From contig JAJXTK010000026.1 of NCBI GenBank assembly GCA_021783935.1, positions 1 through 18,790 of the forward strand: a DNA stretch of 18,790 nt, written 5' to 3'. Positions 7,421 through 18,790 of this stretch are shown piece after piece; within the stretch, counting starts at the first letter, position 1, and every line of letters begins with the position of its first letter. Made by a program: the position numbers and the translations under genes. The notes under the pieces are model-generated. The model worked only from the letters and a program-made list of their open reading frames with translations, had not been told where the DNA came from and searched no databases. This DNA comes from Myxococcales bacterium. GTDB taxonomy: Bacteria; Myxococcota_A; Polyangia; Polyangiales; JADJMO01.

Positions 7421-7449
7421 AGAAGAGCACGCGTCCTCGAGCCTGTCAA
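7421..7449 (-). promoter_or_regulatory. Candidate promoter of the rpmH-rnpA-yidD-yidC-jag cluster
   Basis: On the minus strand a perfect TTGACA (7449-7444) is followed after 17 nt by TCTTCT (7426-7421), three of six matches to TATAAT. This would give a leader of about 60 nt carrying the GC hairpin. Position and -35 quality are good; the -10 is weak, as often in high-GC genomes. Confidence 0.45.
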
Positions 7450-7509
7450 CCCGACTGGGGCATCGCGCGCCGCCCCGCGTCGGCAGTCATGCTAACCGTC
7501 GAAGCCACG

Positions 7510-8430
7510 ATGGCTCGGCTCCTCTGCGCGCTCAGCGTCGATCTCGACGAGATCGATCACTACCACGCCATCCACGGCATGCCCGCCCCCGAGGGGGATC
7601 GCGCGCCCGTCTACGACGTCGCGATCCCGCGCCTTCGGAGGCTCGCCGGCGCGCTCGAGGTCCCGCTCACCTTCTTCGCGGTCGGCCAGGATCTCGCGCG
7701 CGAGCGCTCGGCCCACGCGCTCGAGCAGGCCGTCGCCTCGGGGCACGCGGTCGGCAACCACACGCAGTCGCACTTCTACGATCTCACGCGCAGGCCGCGC
7801 GAGCTCATCGCGCGCGAGATCGACGAGGCCCAGGCGGCGATCGAGCGCGCGTGCGGCGTGCGGCCCAAGGGCTTTCGCGCGCCGGGCTACACGATCACCC
7901 GCGAGGTGCTCACGCTGCTCGAGGAGCGCGGGTTGCTCTACGACAGCTCCGTCTTCCCGTGCCCCGCGTACAAGGGGGCGAAGGACCTCGCGATCAGCCT
8001 CTATGCGCTCACCGGGCGGCCGAGCCGATCGGTCATCGACACGCCGGCCGTGCTGCTCTCGCCGACGCGCCCCTACCGCGTCGGCCGCCCCTACTGGCGG
8101 CGCGGCTCCGGCCTCCTCGAGCTGCCGATCCAGGTCACTCGTCGGCTGCGGCTGCCGTACATCGGCACCTCGATCATGCTCGCCGGGCCCGAGCGCGCGC
8201 GCCTGCTCACGCGCGGCGTCGTCGGCGAGCCGCTGGTGAACCTCGAGCTGCACGGCATCGACGTCCTCGACGAGCACGACGAGGGGCTCGCCCCGCTGCG
8301 CGATCGCCAGCGCGACGTGCGCGTGCCGGTGGTGCGCAAGGAGGCGAGCCTCGCGGCCGTCGTCGACACGCTGCGCAGCGAGGGGTACTCGTTCGTGACG
8401 CTCGACGAGGCGGCGGAGCACTTCGCGTGA
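7510..8430 (+). CDS. Polysaccharide deacetylase (NodB-homology domain)
   Basis: The 306-residue protein has the carbohydrate esterase 4 (NodB) motifs in order: the catalytic/metal aspartates in SVDLDEID (D11, D13), the metal histidines in GNHTQSHFYD (H84, H88), the RAPGY motif (123-127) and LELHG (H248). Such enzymes remove N-acetyl groups from sugar polymers such as peptidoglycan, chitin-like glycans or exopolysaccharide; some relatives act on other amides, so the substrate is open. No signal peptide is evident, which suggests a cytoplasmic enzyme, perhaps acting on a lipid-linked or monomeric substrate. ATG 7510 is preferred as it sits directly before the conserved first strand; ATG 7489 and ATG 7405 are in frame but lie in the rpmH promoter region. 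No clear ribosome binding site is seen for any of them. It diverges from rpmH and converges on the treZ remnant 37 bp away. Confidence 0.88.
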   Translation: MARLLCALSVDLDEIDHYHAIHGMPAPEGDRAPVYDVAIPRLRRLAGALEVPLTFFAVGQDLARERSAHALEQAVASGHAVGNHTQSHFYDLTRRPRELIAREIDEAQAAIERACGVRPKGFRAPGYTITREVLTLLEERGLLYDSSVFPCPAYKGAKDLAISLYALTGRPSRSVIDTPAVLLSPTRPYRVGRPYWRRGSGLLELPIQVTRRLRLPYIGTSIMLAGPERARLLTRGVVGEPLVNLELHGIDVLDEHDEGLAPLRDRQRDVRVPVVRKEASLAAVVDTLRSEGYSFVTLDEAAEHFA

Positions 8431-8467
8431 CGAGCGCGCTCGAGGCTCGCGCCCTCGCGCCTGTTCG

Positions 8468-8874
8468 CTAGCTGCGCCGCCGCAGCACCGCGCCGCCGGC
8501 GCCCACGCGGCGCACGCCTCCGCGCTCGAGGATCGCGTTGCGCCCGACGCCGCCGAAGCGCGCCTCCTCGGTGTCGAGCACGATCTCCCAGTCGCCCTCG
8601 AGCGCGAGCGCGCCGCCGCCCGCGAGCCCCGCGACGAACGCGAGCGCCTGTCGGCGGAAGATCGCCACGAGCTCGTCCGCGCGCTCGACGCGCAGATCCG
8701 CGCGCCCGCGCGCGCCGCGCTCAGCGTGCGTTCGACGTCGTCGCCGCGCGCGCCCTTCGCGTACAGCACCAGCTCGACCGACCCGCGCTCGGGCGCCCAC
8801 ACCCGGAACGTCGTGGAGGCGCCGTCGGCGGCGGGCTGCGCCCCGTGTCTTCGCGACCGTCGCGTCGTCGCCAT
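8468..8874 (-). pseudogene. treZ: Remnant of malto-oligosyltrehalose trehalohydrolase (treZ) lacking the catalytic domain
   Basis: Two parts of one family lie side by side in different frames. From ATG 8874 the frame gives RRHGAQ followed by TTFRVWAPERGSVELVLYAK, the start of the N-terminal CBM48-type domain of TreZ. Near 8700-8725, inside an alternating GC tract, similarity moves to another frame reading ADLRVERADELVAIFRRQ, GDWEIVLDTEEARFGG and RVGAGGAVLRRRS before the stop at 8468. That resembles the beta-sandwich C-terminus of the same enzyme. About 130 residues remain against roughly 580-620 in intact TreZ, so around 450 residues including the whole GH13 barrel are gone. It follows treS-mak by 44 bp, as an intact treZ might. 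A remnant of another GH13 enzyme such as GlgB is a less likely reading. Confidence 0.6.
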
Positions 8875-8918
8875 CGTCGTTCGCTTGCCGGATTGCGCGG
8901 GGCGTATCGAGCCTCGCC

Positions 8919-12302
<3,384 letters not shown>

Positions 12303-12326
12303 CGCGCCCTCCCGAGAATCGCGCCC

Positions 12327-14555
12327 TCAGCGGCATGCGGCGAGCGCATCGAGAAAACCCTCCGCCCACGTCACGGCGTTCGAGCGCTGGACGGTGGCGA
12401 GCAACTTCGCGTGGCGGGCCCTGCGCTCGGGCAGCTCCATCGACAGCGCTCGATGGAGATCCCGTGCCATCCCGTCCGGGTAGTACGGGTTGGTGAGCAA
12501 CGCGTCCTTCATCTCGGCCGCCGCGCCGGCGAATTTCGACAACAGGAGCACGCCGGGGTTCTTCGGGTCCTGCGCCGCGACGTACTCCTTGGCTACCAGG
12601 TTCATGCCGTCGCGCAGCGGCGTGACGTAGCCGACGGCGGCCGCGCGGTAGAGGGAGGCCAGCTGCGGCCTCGCGTATGACCGATACAGGTAGCGAATCG
12701 GCACCCAGGCCGCCTCGCCGAACTCGCCGTTGATGCGACCCACGATCGCCTCGATCGTCGCCCGCTGCTCGGCGTAGCGCGGGACGTCGGCGCGTGACGG
12801 CACCGAGACCTGCACGAGGCTGACCTTACCACGCCACTCGGGCTGCAGCTCGAGCAGCCGGCCGAACGCGATCAGCCGCTCCGGGATCCCCTTGGTGTAG
12901 TCGAGGCGATCGACGCCGAGCACGAGCTTGGCGTCGCCGAGCGAGCGCATCATCGCGTCGATCTCCTCGAGCACGGCCGGCTCCGACGGCTCCCGGAAGG
13001 TGTCGGGCACGATGCCGATCGGCATCGCCGCGATGTGCGTCGCGTGTCCGCGGTGATGCACCACGTCCTCGGCGATGCGCACGGGCAGCAGCGCCGCGGC
13101 GCAGGAGCGGAAGTTGTCGACGTGCTGCGGCGTGTGGAAGCCGAGCAGATCGAAATCGAGCATGCCGTCGAGGATCTCGTCGGCCCACGGGAGCATCGAG
13201 AAGATGTCGAGCGATGGGAAGGGGATGTGGAGGAAGTGCCCCATCGGCCCGAGGTGGCCGCGCCGGCGCATGGCGCGCGCGAACATCAGCAGGTGGTAGT
13301 CGTGCGCCCAGATCGTGCCGTTCTTGCCGATCTGGGCGGTGGCGGCGTCGGCGAACGCCTCGTGCACTTGCAGGTAGGCCTCCCAGTCGACGTCGGAGAA
13401 GGTCACCTGCGCGGGGAACGAATGGAACACCGGCCAGAGCGCCTGATTGCAGAATCCAGAGTAGTAGTGCCGATACCAAGACTCCCTGTAATCGAGCCAC
13501 GCGAGCTGCGTGGGCCCATCGTCGATGACGCCGCTCTCCGGGGGCTCCGAGTCGGGCACGGTGCGGCCGCTCCACCCGAGCCACATGCCGCCGCGCGCCC
13601 GCAGCGCGGGCTCCAGCGCGGATACCAGCCCGCCCACGTTCCGCTTCCGATCCGGGTCGTCGGGCTCGAGGTGACCGAATTCCGGCAGTCGGTTCGAGAT
13701 CACGAGCAGCGACGGCCCGGGTGCGATCGAGCGCGTCGGCGGCCGCATGTGCGGGCGCGGCAGCGGCACGTCGAGCGGAGCCTCGCCGGCCCGAACGCCG
13801 TGCAGCCAGCGGAGCCAAGCGTGCACCTGCTCGGTGCCCGACAGCTCCCAACGCGCGGCCGTGTGTCGGTGGTCGTCGTCGTTCGCGCGAACGAGCACCG
13901 ACTCGTCCTGCGCGGCGAGGGCGCGGAACATGTCCTCGTCGGTCACGTCGTCGCCGATGGCGATCAAGCGCGCGCCCGCGCCGGCGAGATCGCGCAGCCA
14001 CGGCACCGCCGAGGACTTGCGCACCGAGGCGGGGCGGATCTCGGCGACCATGTTCCCCTCGAGTCGTTCGAACGCGGGGTGCTGCGCCAGGAAGGAGTCG
14101 AGCAGGCCGTACGCCTCGACGAGCAGCTCGCCGCGTCGGCCGCGACGAACGTCCCGGTAGTGCAGTGCGACCGTGGTGCTCTTGCGCTCGACGAGCGCGC
14201 CGGGGTGGCGTCGCGCGAGGGCGTCGAGCCGATCGCCGAGCGCGGCGAGCGGCGCGGGATCGAGGTCCGTCGTGAGCTGCCACGCGCCCGCGCCTCGTCG
14301 CGCCGCGCCGTGCTCGGCCACCAGGCGAACGCTGGGGGCAGGGAAACACCCCTCGAGCCAGTCTTTTGCCCGTCCGCTGACGACGGCGAACGTGACGCCC
14401 GACGAGACCGAGAGGCGCTCGACGAGCGCGACCACCTCCGCGCTCGGGCGCGCCGCGGCGGGCGTCTTCGCGAAGGGCACCAGCGTGCCGTCGAGATCGC
14501 ACAGGATCCCGAGCGGGGTGTGCCGCGCGATGCCCATCCAGTCCGCGCTCGTCAT
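12327..14555 (-). CDS. Trehalose-6-phosphate phosphatase-synthase fusion (OtsB-OtsA order)
   Basis: This 742-residue protein makes trehalose from UDP-glucose and glucose-6-phosphate. The N-terminal third is a HAD phosphatase (OtsB): nucleophile motif LCDLDGTLV (D20, D22), VVSGR in motif II and the metal site GDDVTDEDMF (D202, D203). After a Pro-rich linker near 265-280, the rest is a GT20 synthase (OtsA): VISNRLP, NVGGLVSAL, WLGWSG, HYYSGFCNQALWPVFH, AHDYHLL (D419), GVDRLDYTKG (R550, K555) and LRDGMNLVAKEYVA (D649, E657). These match the UDP-glucose and acceptor-binding residues of E. coli OtsA. Both halves look active. Known bacterial and eukaryotic fusions usually have the synthase first; this order mirrors the otsB-otsA operon of enterobacteria. 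ATG 14555 has only a weak GACGGGCGG upstream; ATG at codon 7 is an alternative. It is the first gene of the trehalose operon. Confidence 0.94.
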   Translation of the reverse strand: MTSADWMGIARHTPLGILCDLDGTLVPFAKTPAAARPSAEVVALVERLSVSSGVTFAVVSGRAKDWLEGCFPAPSVRLVAEHGAARRGAGAWQLTTDLDPAPLAALGDRLDALARRHPGALVERKSTTVALHYRDVRRGRRGELLVEAYGLLDSFLAQHPAFERLEGNMVAEIRPASVRKSSAVPWLRDLAGAGARLIAIGDDVTDEDMFRALAAQDESVLVRANDDDHRHTAARWELSGTEQVHAWLRWLHGVRAGEAPLDVPLPRPHMRPPTRSIAPGPSLLVISNRLPEFGHLEPDDPDRKRNVGGLVSALEPALRARGGMWLGWSGRTVPDSEPPESGVIDDGPTQLAWLDYRESWYRHYYSGFCNQALWPVFHSFPAQVTFSDVDWEAYLQVHEAFADAATAQIGKNGTIWAHDYHLLMFARAMRRRGHLGPMGHFLHIPFPSLDIFSMLPWADEILDGMLDFDLLGFHTPQHVDNFRSCAAALLPVRIAEDVVHHRGHATHIAAMPIGIVPDTFREPSEPAVLEEIDAMMRSLGDAKLVLGVDRLDYTKGIPERLIAFGRLLELQPEWRGKVSLVQVSVPSRADVPRYAEQRATIEAIVGRINGEFGEAAWVPIRYLYRSYARPQLASLYRAAAVGYVTPLRDGMNLVAKEYVAAQDPKNPGVLLLSKFAGAAAEMKDALLTNPYYPDGMARDLHRALSMELPERRARHAKLLATVQRSNAVTWAEGFLDALAACR

Positions 14556-14677
14556 GGTGCGCCGCCCGTCTGCGACGCGTCCGGCAGGCGCGCCGAGAGG
14601 TGTGCGTGCACCTTCCGTGCTGTCGACGCTCGGCCGCCTCGTGCACGCGCGGGACAGCGTGGCCCCGTCGCGCCCGT

Positions 14678-14693
14678 GGGACGCACCCGTCCC
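14678..14693 (-). terminator. Terminator-like hairpin after the protein kinase gene
   Basis: GGGACG (14678-14683) and CGTCCC (14688-14693) are exact reverse complements with a 4-nt loop, 31 bp beyond the kinase stop codon and 122 bp before otsBA. No U-run follows, so it may be a weak or Rho-assisted stop. The rest of the 168-bp gap shows no convincing promoter. Confidence 0.35.
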
Positions 14694-14723
14694 GTCGAGC
14701 GTCGCGCGTGGCGCCGCCGAGCG

Positions 14724-16619
<1,896 letters not shown>

Positions 16620-16626
16620 CGAGCGG

Positions 16627-16633
16627 CTCCTAG
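16627..16633 (-). promoter_or_regulatory. Ribosome binding site of the kinase gene at the repeat boundary
   Basis: On the minus strand CTAGGAG ends 7 nt before ATG 16619. The CTAGGA part is the left end of repeat copy B, so the element end contributes to the site and fixes the kinase start. Confidence 0.6.
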
Positions 16634-16758
16634 CAGGCAGTTGAAAGACGGCCTGCGGAAACGGTGACCGTCAGCAGGCTGTGGTCGATCGCGCGAGAAA
16701 TCCAGGGATGACGCGGGAGAGGATCGGTCGGTCTCGGAGAGAGGCCACAGCCCGCCAG
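16628..16758 (+). repeat. Dispersed 131-bp repeat, copy B (upstream of the kinase gene)
   Basis: This plus-strand segment aligns ungapped to minus-strand 6710-6580, about 76% identical by hand count. The longest identical blocks are CGGCCTGCGGA, GAGAGGATCGG less one base, and CGGTCTCGGAGA. Its left end CTAGCAGGC is the exact reverse complement of GCCTGCTAG at the right end of copy A, as expected for terminal inverted repeats, while its own right end (CCCGCCAG) has decayed. Internal pairs include GCCTGC/GCAGGC, ACGGT/ACCGT and GGCTGTGG/CCACAGCC (8 bp). It is in the opposite orientation to the kinase gene. Confidence 0.7.
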
Positions 16759-16803
16759 GCGGGCGGATAGAGGCGGTCCCCCCCCTGCGTCGCCTGGGCG
16801 GGC
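16750..16803. repeat. Imperfect inverted repeat in the kinase-SUKH intergenic gap
   Basis: GCCCGCCAGGCG (16750-16761) and CGCCTGGGCGGGC (16791-16803) are complementary except for one unpaired base. Between them lies a run of eight C (16778-16785). The first arm also holds a smaller palindrome, GCCCGCC-A-GGCGGGC. The pair lies 124 bp beyond the stop of the SUKH gene and might end its transcript, but no U-run follows. In the rest of this 307-bp gap (16804-16926) I see no gene or signal. Confidence 0.35.
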
Positions 16804-16926
16804 AAGATGGTACGTGAGGCCGAATGCGCCGTCATGCGTGAGACGGGCGGCGCGCCCGCGCGGTGCAGCTCGGCCCTCGCGTCCGTCGGGCGCGTCGGCT
16901 CGTGCGTTCGAGGCGCCCCAGCGCCC

Positions 16927-17538
16927 TCAGCTCCAGTGCTTGGCGCGCACCGCCGCCGGGTCGACGGCCTTGATGCGTGGCTCCAGCGCCTCGCGGAACG
17001 CCTCGTCGTCCCCCTCGTCGAAGGCCGCTTCGCCGAAGCCCGCCGCCAGGTCCATGCTCATCGCCAGGATGTGCACGAAGCTCGCGAAGGACGAGGCGGC
17101 GAGGGTGGTCTTCCAGGTCCCCTTCTCGGTCTTCTGGCCGACGTAGACGGGGCAGTCCCCCTCGGCGTCGAGCTTGGCGACGTCGAGGAAGTACGGGTCA
17201 CCGAAGAGGCTCGAGGTCGCCACCACGACCCACGACTTCTTCCAGTCGCCCTCCTTGCCGGTGACCTTCGAGGCGCCGTCCTCGCCGACCGCGAAGCCGA
17301 CCTGCCCCTCACGGAGCTTCTCGCTCGAGAGCAGGCGCACCCTCTCGACCGGCGTGACCGTCTCGACCTCGATCGGATCGGCCGCGGCCAAGAACGCGCG
17401 GTAGCGCGCGGGGATGCGGAATTCCTTCTTGAGCTCCGCGATGGCCTCGGCCGAGGCCGTGCCCCACTGGCTCTTGAGCTTCCGACGTTCGAACACGGCG
17501 CGGAGGAGGTCGACCGCTTCCCGCAGATCGCTGTCCAT
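16927..17538 (-). CDS. SUKH (SMI1/KNR4) domain protein
   Basis: The 203-residue soluble protein has the SUKH pattern: an N-terminal helix pair (AIAELKKEFRIPARYRAFL, 32-50), the strand and turn SWVVVATSSLFGDPYFLD (102-119), CPVYVGQKTEKGTW (129-142) and the closing helix SSFASFVHILAMSMD (149-163). An acidic tail ends at residue 203. Many SUKH proteins are immunity proteins against secreted nuclease or other polymorphic toxins, others are unconnected adaptors; no toxin gene is adjacent here, so the role is open. ATG 17538 is preferred because the family begins with DLREAVDLLRAVFE; the frame upstream is Arg/Gly-rich and looks non-coding. The ribosome binding site is weak (CGGAAA). Confidence 0.7.
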   Translation of the reverse strand: MDSDLREAVDLLRAVFERRKLKSQWGTASAEAIAELKKEFRIPARYRAFLAAADPIEVETVTPVERVRLLSSEKLREGQVGFAVGEDGASKVTGKEGDWKKSWVVVATSSLFGDPYFLDVAKLDAEGDCPVYVGQKTEKGTWKTTLAASSFASFVHILAMSMDLAAGFGEAAFDEGDDEAFREALEPRIKAVDPAAVRAKHWS

Positions 17539-17664
17539 TTTCCGAGAACACCTTGCGCGGCCGACAGACCGCGTCCGCAGGACCGAAGGGAACCCTCCCC
17601 CGCCCTCCGGACGGGCCACCCGAAGGGGGGGCAGACTCTAGCCTCCGCGGGTTTCTCTCGTCCA

Positions 17665-17704
17665 CCCCGATCCGGACGGGGCCGTACCGAAAACGAAAAG
17701 GCCC
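17665..17704 (-). terminator. Possible terminator stems after the aminotransferase gene
   Basis: Just past the stop at 17706 the minus strand can form GGGCC/GGCCC (17704-17700 with 17683-17679) around a T-rich loop, or CCCCG/CGGGG (17681-17677 with 17669-17665) around TCCGGAT. The two overlap and are mutually exclusive. No terminal U-run is present. The remaining gap to the SUKH gene contains a run of seven G (17627-17633) and nothing else clear. Confidence 0.25.
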
Positions 17705-17705
17705 G

Positions 17706-18635
17706 TCATTCCCACGGCATCGGCGCTCCGCCCGCGCCGACGTGGGCCCTGAACGCGCGGTGCACGCGGCGCGTCACGGGGCCCGGAGCGCCTCGGCCGA
17801 TCGTCACGGTCCGCGCGCCGTCGAGCACCCGGACGACCGCGACGACCTCGCGGATCGTCGAGGTGATGAAGACCTCGTCCGCCGCGAGCAGGCGGTCGAT
17901 CGGCAGATCGGCGACCTCCACGGCCAGCCCCGCCTCGGGCGCCGCGGCGAGGACGTGTCGCCGCGTGACGCCGCTCAAGATGCGGCGCTCCGGCGGGGTG
18001 ACGAGGCGCTCGCCGAAGACTGCGAACACGTTCGAGGAGCCCCCTTCGAGCGCGAGCCGCGCCCCCGCGGCGCTCGTCTCGACGAACAGCGGCTCGTAGG
18101 CGCCGTGCCCCTTGGCCTCGCGCAGCGCGAGGAGGTTCGCGAGGTAGCTCGAGGCCTTGGCCCCTTCGGCCGCCGTGCCGTCGGTCGCGCGCGGCGCGCT
18201 CGCGAGCCACAGCGCGACGCCGTCGCGATAGATCTCCCGCGGGGGCAACGTCAGCGGGTGCACGAGGGTCACGCGCGTCGGGCCGACGGCGAGATCGGGG
18301 TCGAGCCCGAGCGGCCCCGCGCCGCGCGTCAGGACCACGCGCAGGTACGACTCCGAGAAGCCGGCCTCGCGCACCTCGCGCGCGAGCTCGTCGACGAGCT
18401 CCTGCTGCGACCACGGCAGCTCGATCGCGAGCTTCGCCGCCGAGCGGTGCAGCCGCGCGACGTGCTCCGCGAGGCCGAACGGCACGCCGGCGTAGGTGCG
18501 GATCACCTCGAACACCGAGTCGCCGTACAGGAAGCCGCGGTCGTACACCGACACGACGGCGCGCTCCGGGGCGCGGCGCTCGCCGTCCACGTACACGACC
18601 CCGCCGTGCCCCTCGAGCTCCGCGCGCCTCGCCAT
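17706..18635 (-). CDS. Class IV PLP-dependent aminotransferase
   Basis: The 309-residue protein belongs to fold-type IV PLP enzymes: branched-chain aminotransferase (IlvE), D-amino acid aminotransferase and aminodeoxychorismate lyase (PabC). It shows VSVYDRGFLYGDSVFEVIR (28-46), the PLP lysine K160 in GAKASSYLANLLALREA, E197 in LEGGSSNVF and the phosphate-cup region LSGVTRRHVL and FITSTIREVV. YLRVVLTRG (97-105) is also standard. The sequence alone does not settle which of the three reactions applies; the GDSVFEVIRT opening fits IlvE or PabC. ATG 18635 lies 10 bp after the stop of the upstream gene with no clear ribosome binding site, which suggests translational coupling. No ilv or pab genes are adjacent. 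Confidence 0.9.
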   Translation of the reverse strand: MARRAELEGHGGVVYVDGERRAPERAVVSVYDRGFLYGDSVFEVIRTYAGVPFGLAEHVARLHRSAAKLAIELPWSQQELVDELAREVREAGFSESYLRVVLTRGAGPLGLDPDLAVGPTRVTLVHPLTLPPREIYRDGVALWLASAPRATDGTAAEGAKASSYLANLLALREAKGHGAYEPLFVETSAAGARLALEGGSSNVFAVFGERLVTPPERRILSGVTRRHVLAAAPEAGLAVEVADLPIDRLLAADEVFITSTIREVVAVVRVLDGARTVTIGRGAPGPVTRRVHRAFRAHVGAGGAPMPWE

Positions 18636-18645
18636 GGGCGATCGA

Positions 18646-18790
18646 CTACGCCGGCACGCCGCACGCCGCGAGCCAGCGCGACAGCTCGGGGCCGAGCACG
18701 CGCGGCACGTCCCGCAGGGCGGCGACGTCGCGCGCGCCGACGAGCAGCATCACCGCGCGCAGCTCGGCCTCGACGCCGTCGAGGAAGCGC
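18646..18790 (-). CDS. fni: Probable type 2 isopentenyl-diphosphate isomerase, C-terminal end only
   Basis: Only the last 47 codons lie in the window; the 5' part is beyond the right edge. The segment reads FLDGVEAELRAVMLLVGARD, then ALRDVPRVLGPELSRWLAAC and GVPA. The pattern of a helix with ELRxxMLLxGxxxxxxL followed by a PRVLxxxLxxWL tail resembles the C-terminus of FMN-dependent isopentenyl-diphosphate isomerase (Fni/IDI-2), which interconverts IPP and DMAPP for isoprenoid synthesis. Catalytic and FMN-binding residues are outside the window, so the call rests on a short tail. The stop precedes the aminotransferase start by 10 bp, so they are cotranscribed. Confidence 0.5.
   Translation of the reverse strand, partial: RFLDGVEAELRAVMLLVGARDVAALRDVPRVLGPELSRWLAACGVPA

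Noticed and set aside
7355..7509. Replication origin next to rpmH
   Set aside because: No TTATCCACA-type DnaA boxes or AT-rich unwinding region is present and dnaA is not adjacent.
8431..8442. CGAGCGCGCTCG palindrome between the convergent deacetylase and treZ remnant
   Set aside because: It could be a bidirectional stop, but such short CG-rich palindromes are frequent in this sequence and no U-run follows.
14556..14677. Promoter for the trehalose operon (TCGACA with ACACCT at 17-nt spacing)
   Set aside because: The -10 half matches the consensus at one position only, so it was not listed.
16807..18099. 430-codon plus-strand open frame
   Set aside because: It is antisense to the SUKH and aminotransferase genes and crosses their intergenic gaps with no domain similarity.

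Overview
The window looks like a Myxococcota chromosome, probably from the Polyangia. Coding sequences are very GC-rich with G/C at most third positions, and it carries a zinc-ribbon Ser/Thr kinase with a trans-membrane tail, a large secreted calcium-motif protein and several trehalose enzymes. The taxonomic placement is inference. Because of the GC content many antisense frames are open for hundreds of codons; they were discarded in favour of frames with recognisable proteins.

Left region (1-3935). One large secreted protein gene reads leftwards off the window edge (1084 codons visible, start at 3252). Its upstream DNA holds a 16-bp palindrome close to the ParB-binding site parS, a candidate promoter and an 8-bp-arm inverted repeat. 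Between it and jag lies a stretch that may hold a frameshifted gene remnant.

Origin-type cluster (3936-7354, all minus strand). The order rpmH - rnpA - yidD - yidC - jag is the classical conserved cluster: ribosomal protein L34, RNase P protein, and the YidD/YidC/Jag membrane-insertion and RNA-binding set. A 131-bp repeat sits between rnpA and yidD. The 49-codon rpmH has a near-consensus -35 box and a GC-rich leader hairpin. A polysaccharide deacetylase gene (7510-8430, plus) diverges from it.

Trehalose locus (8468-14555, minus). An OtsB-OtsA fusion (phosphatase first, synthase second) is followed 24 bp later by a trehalose synthase-maltokinase fusion, and 44 bp later by what looks like a collapsed treZ gene: its N-terminal CBM48 region and C-terminal tail survive in two frames, while the catalytic domain is missing. 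The maltokinase half has unusual residues in its catalytic motifs. The locus should make trehalose from UDP-glucose plus glucose-6-phosphate and interconvert it with maltose; the TreY/TreZ route from glycogen appears broken here.

Right region (14724-18790, minus). A membrane Ser/Thr kinase is followed downstream by a terminator-like hairpin that separates it from otsBA. The second copy of the 131-bp repeat, in opposite orientation, abuts the kinase ribosome binding site. Further right are a SUKH (SMI1/KNR4) domain protein, a class IV PLP aminotransferase and the C-terminal end of a probable type 2 isopentenyl-diphosphate isomerase.

The strongest unexplained signals are the dispersed 131-bp repeat pair with terminal inverted repeats, the parS-like palindrome beside the origin-type cluster, the gutted treZ, the reversed OtsB-OtsA fusion and the degenerate maltokinase active site. 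No CRISPR array, tRNA, rRNA or transposase gene was seen.
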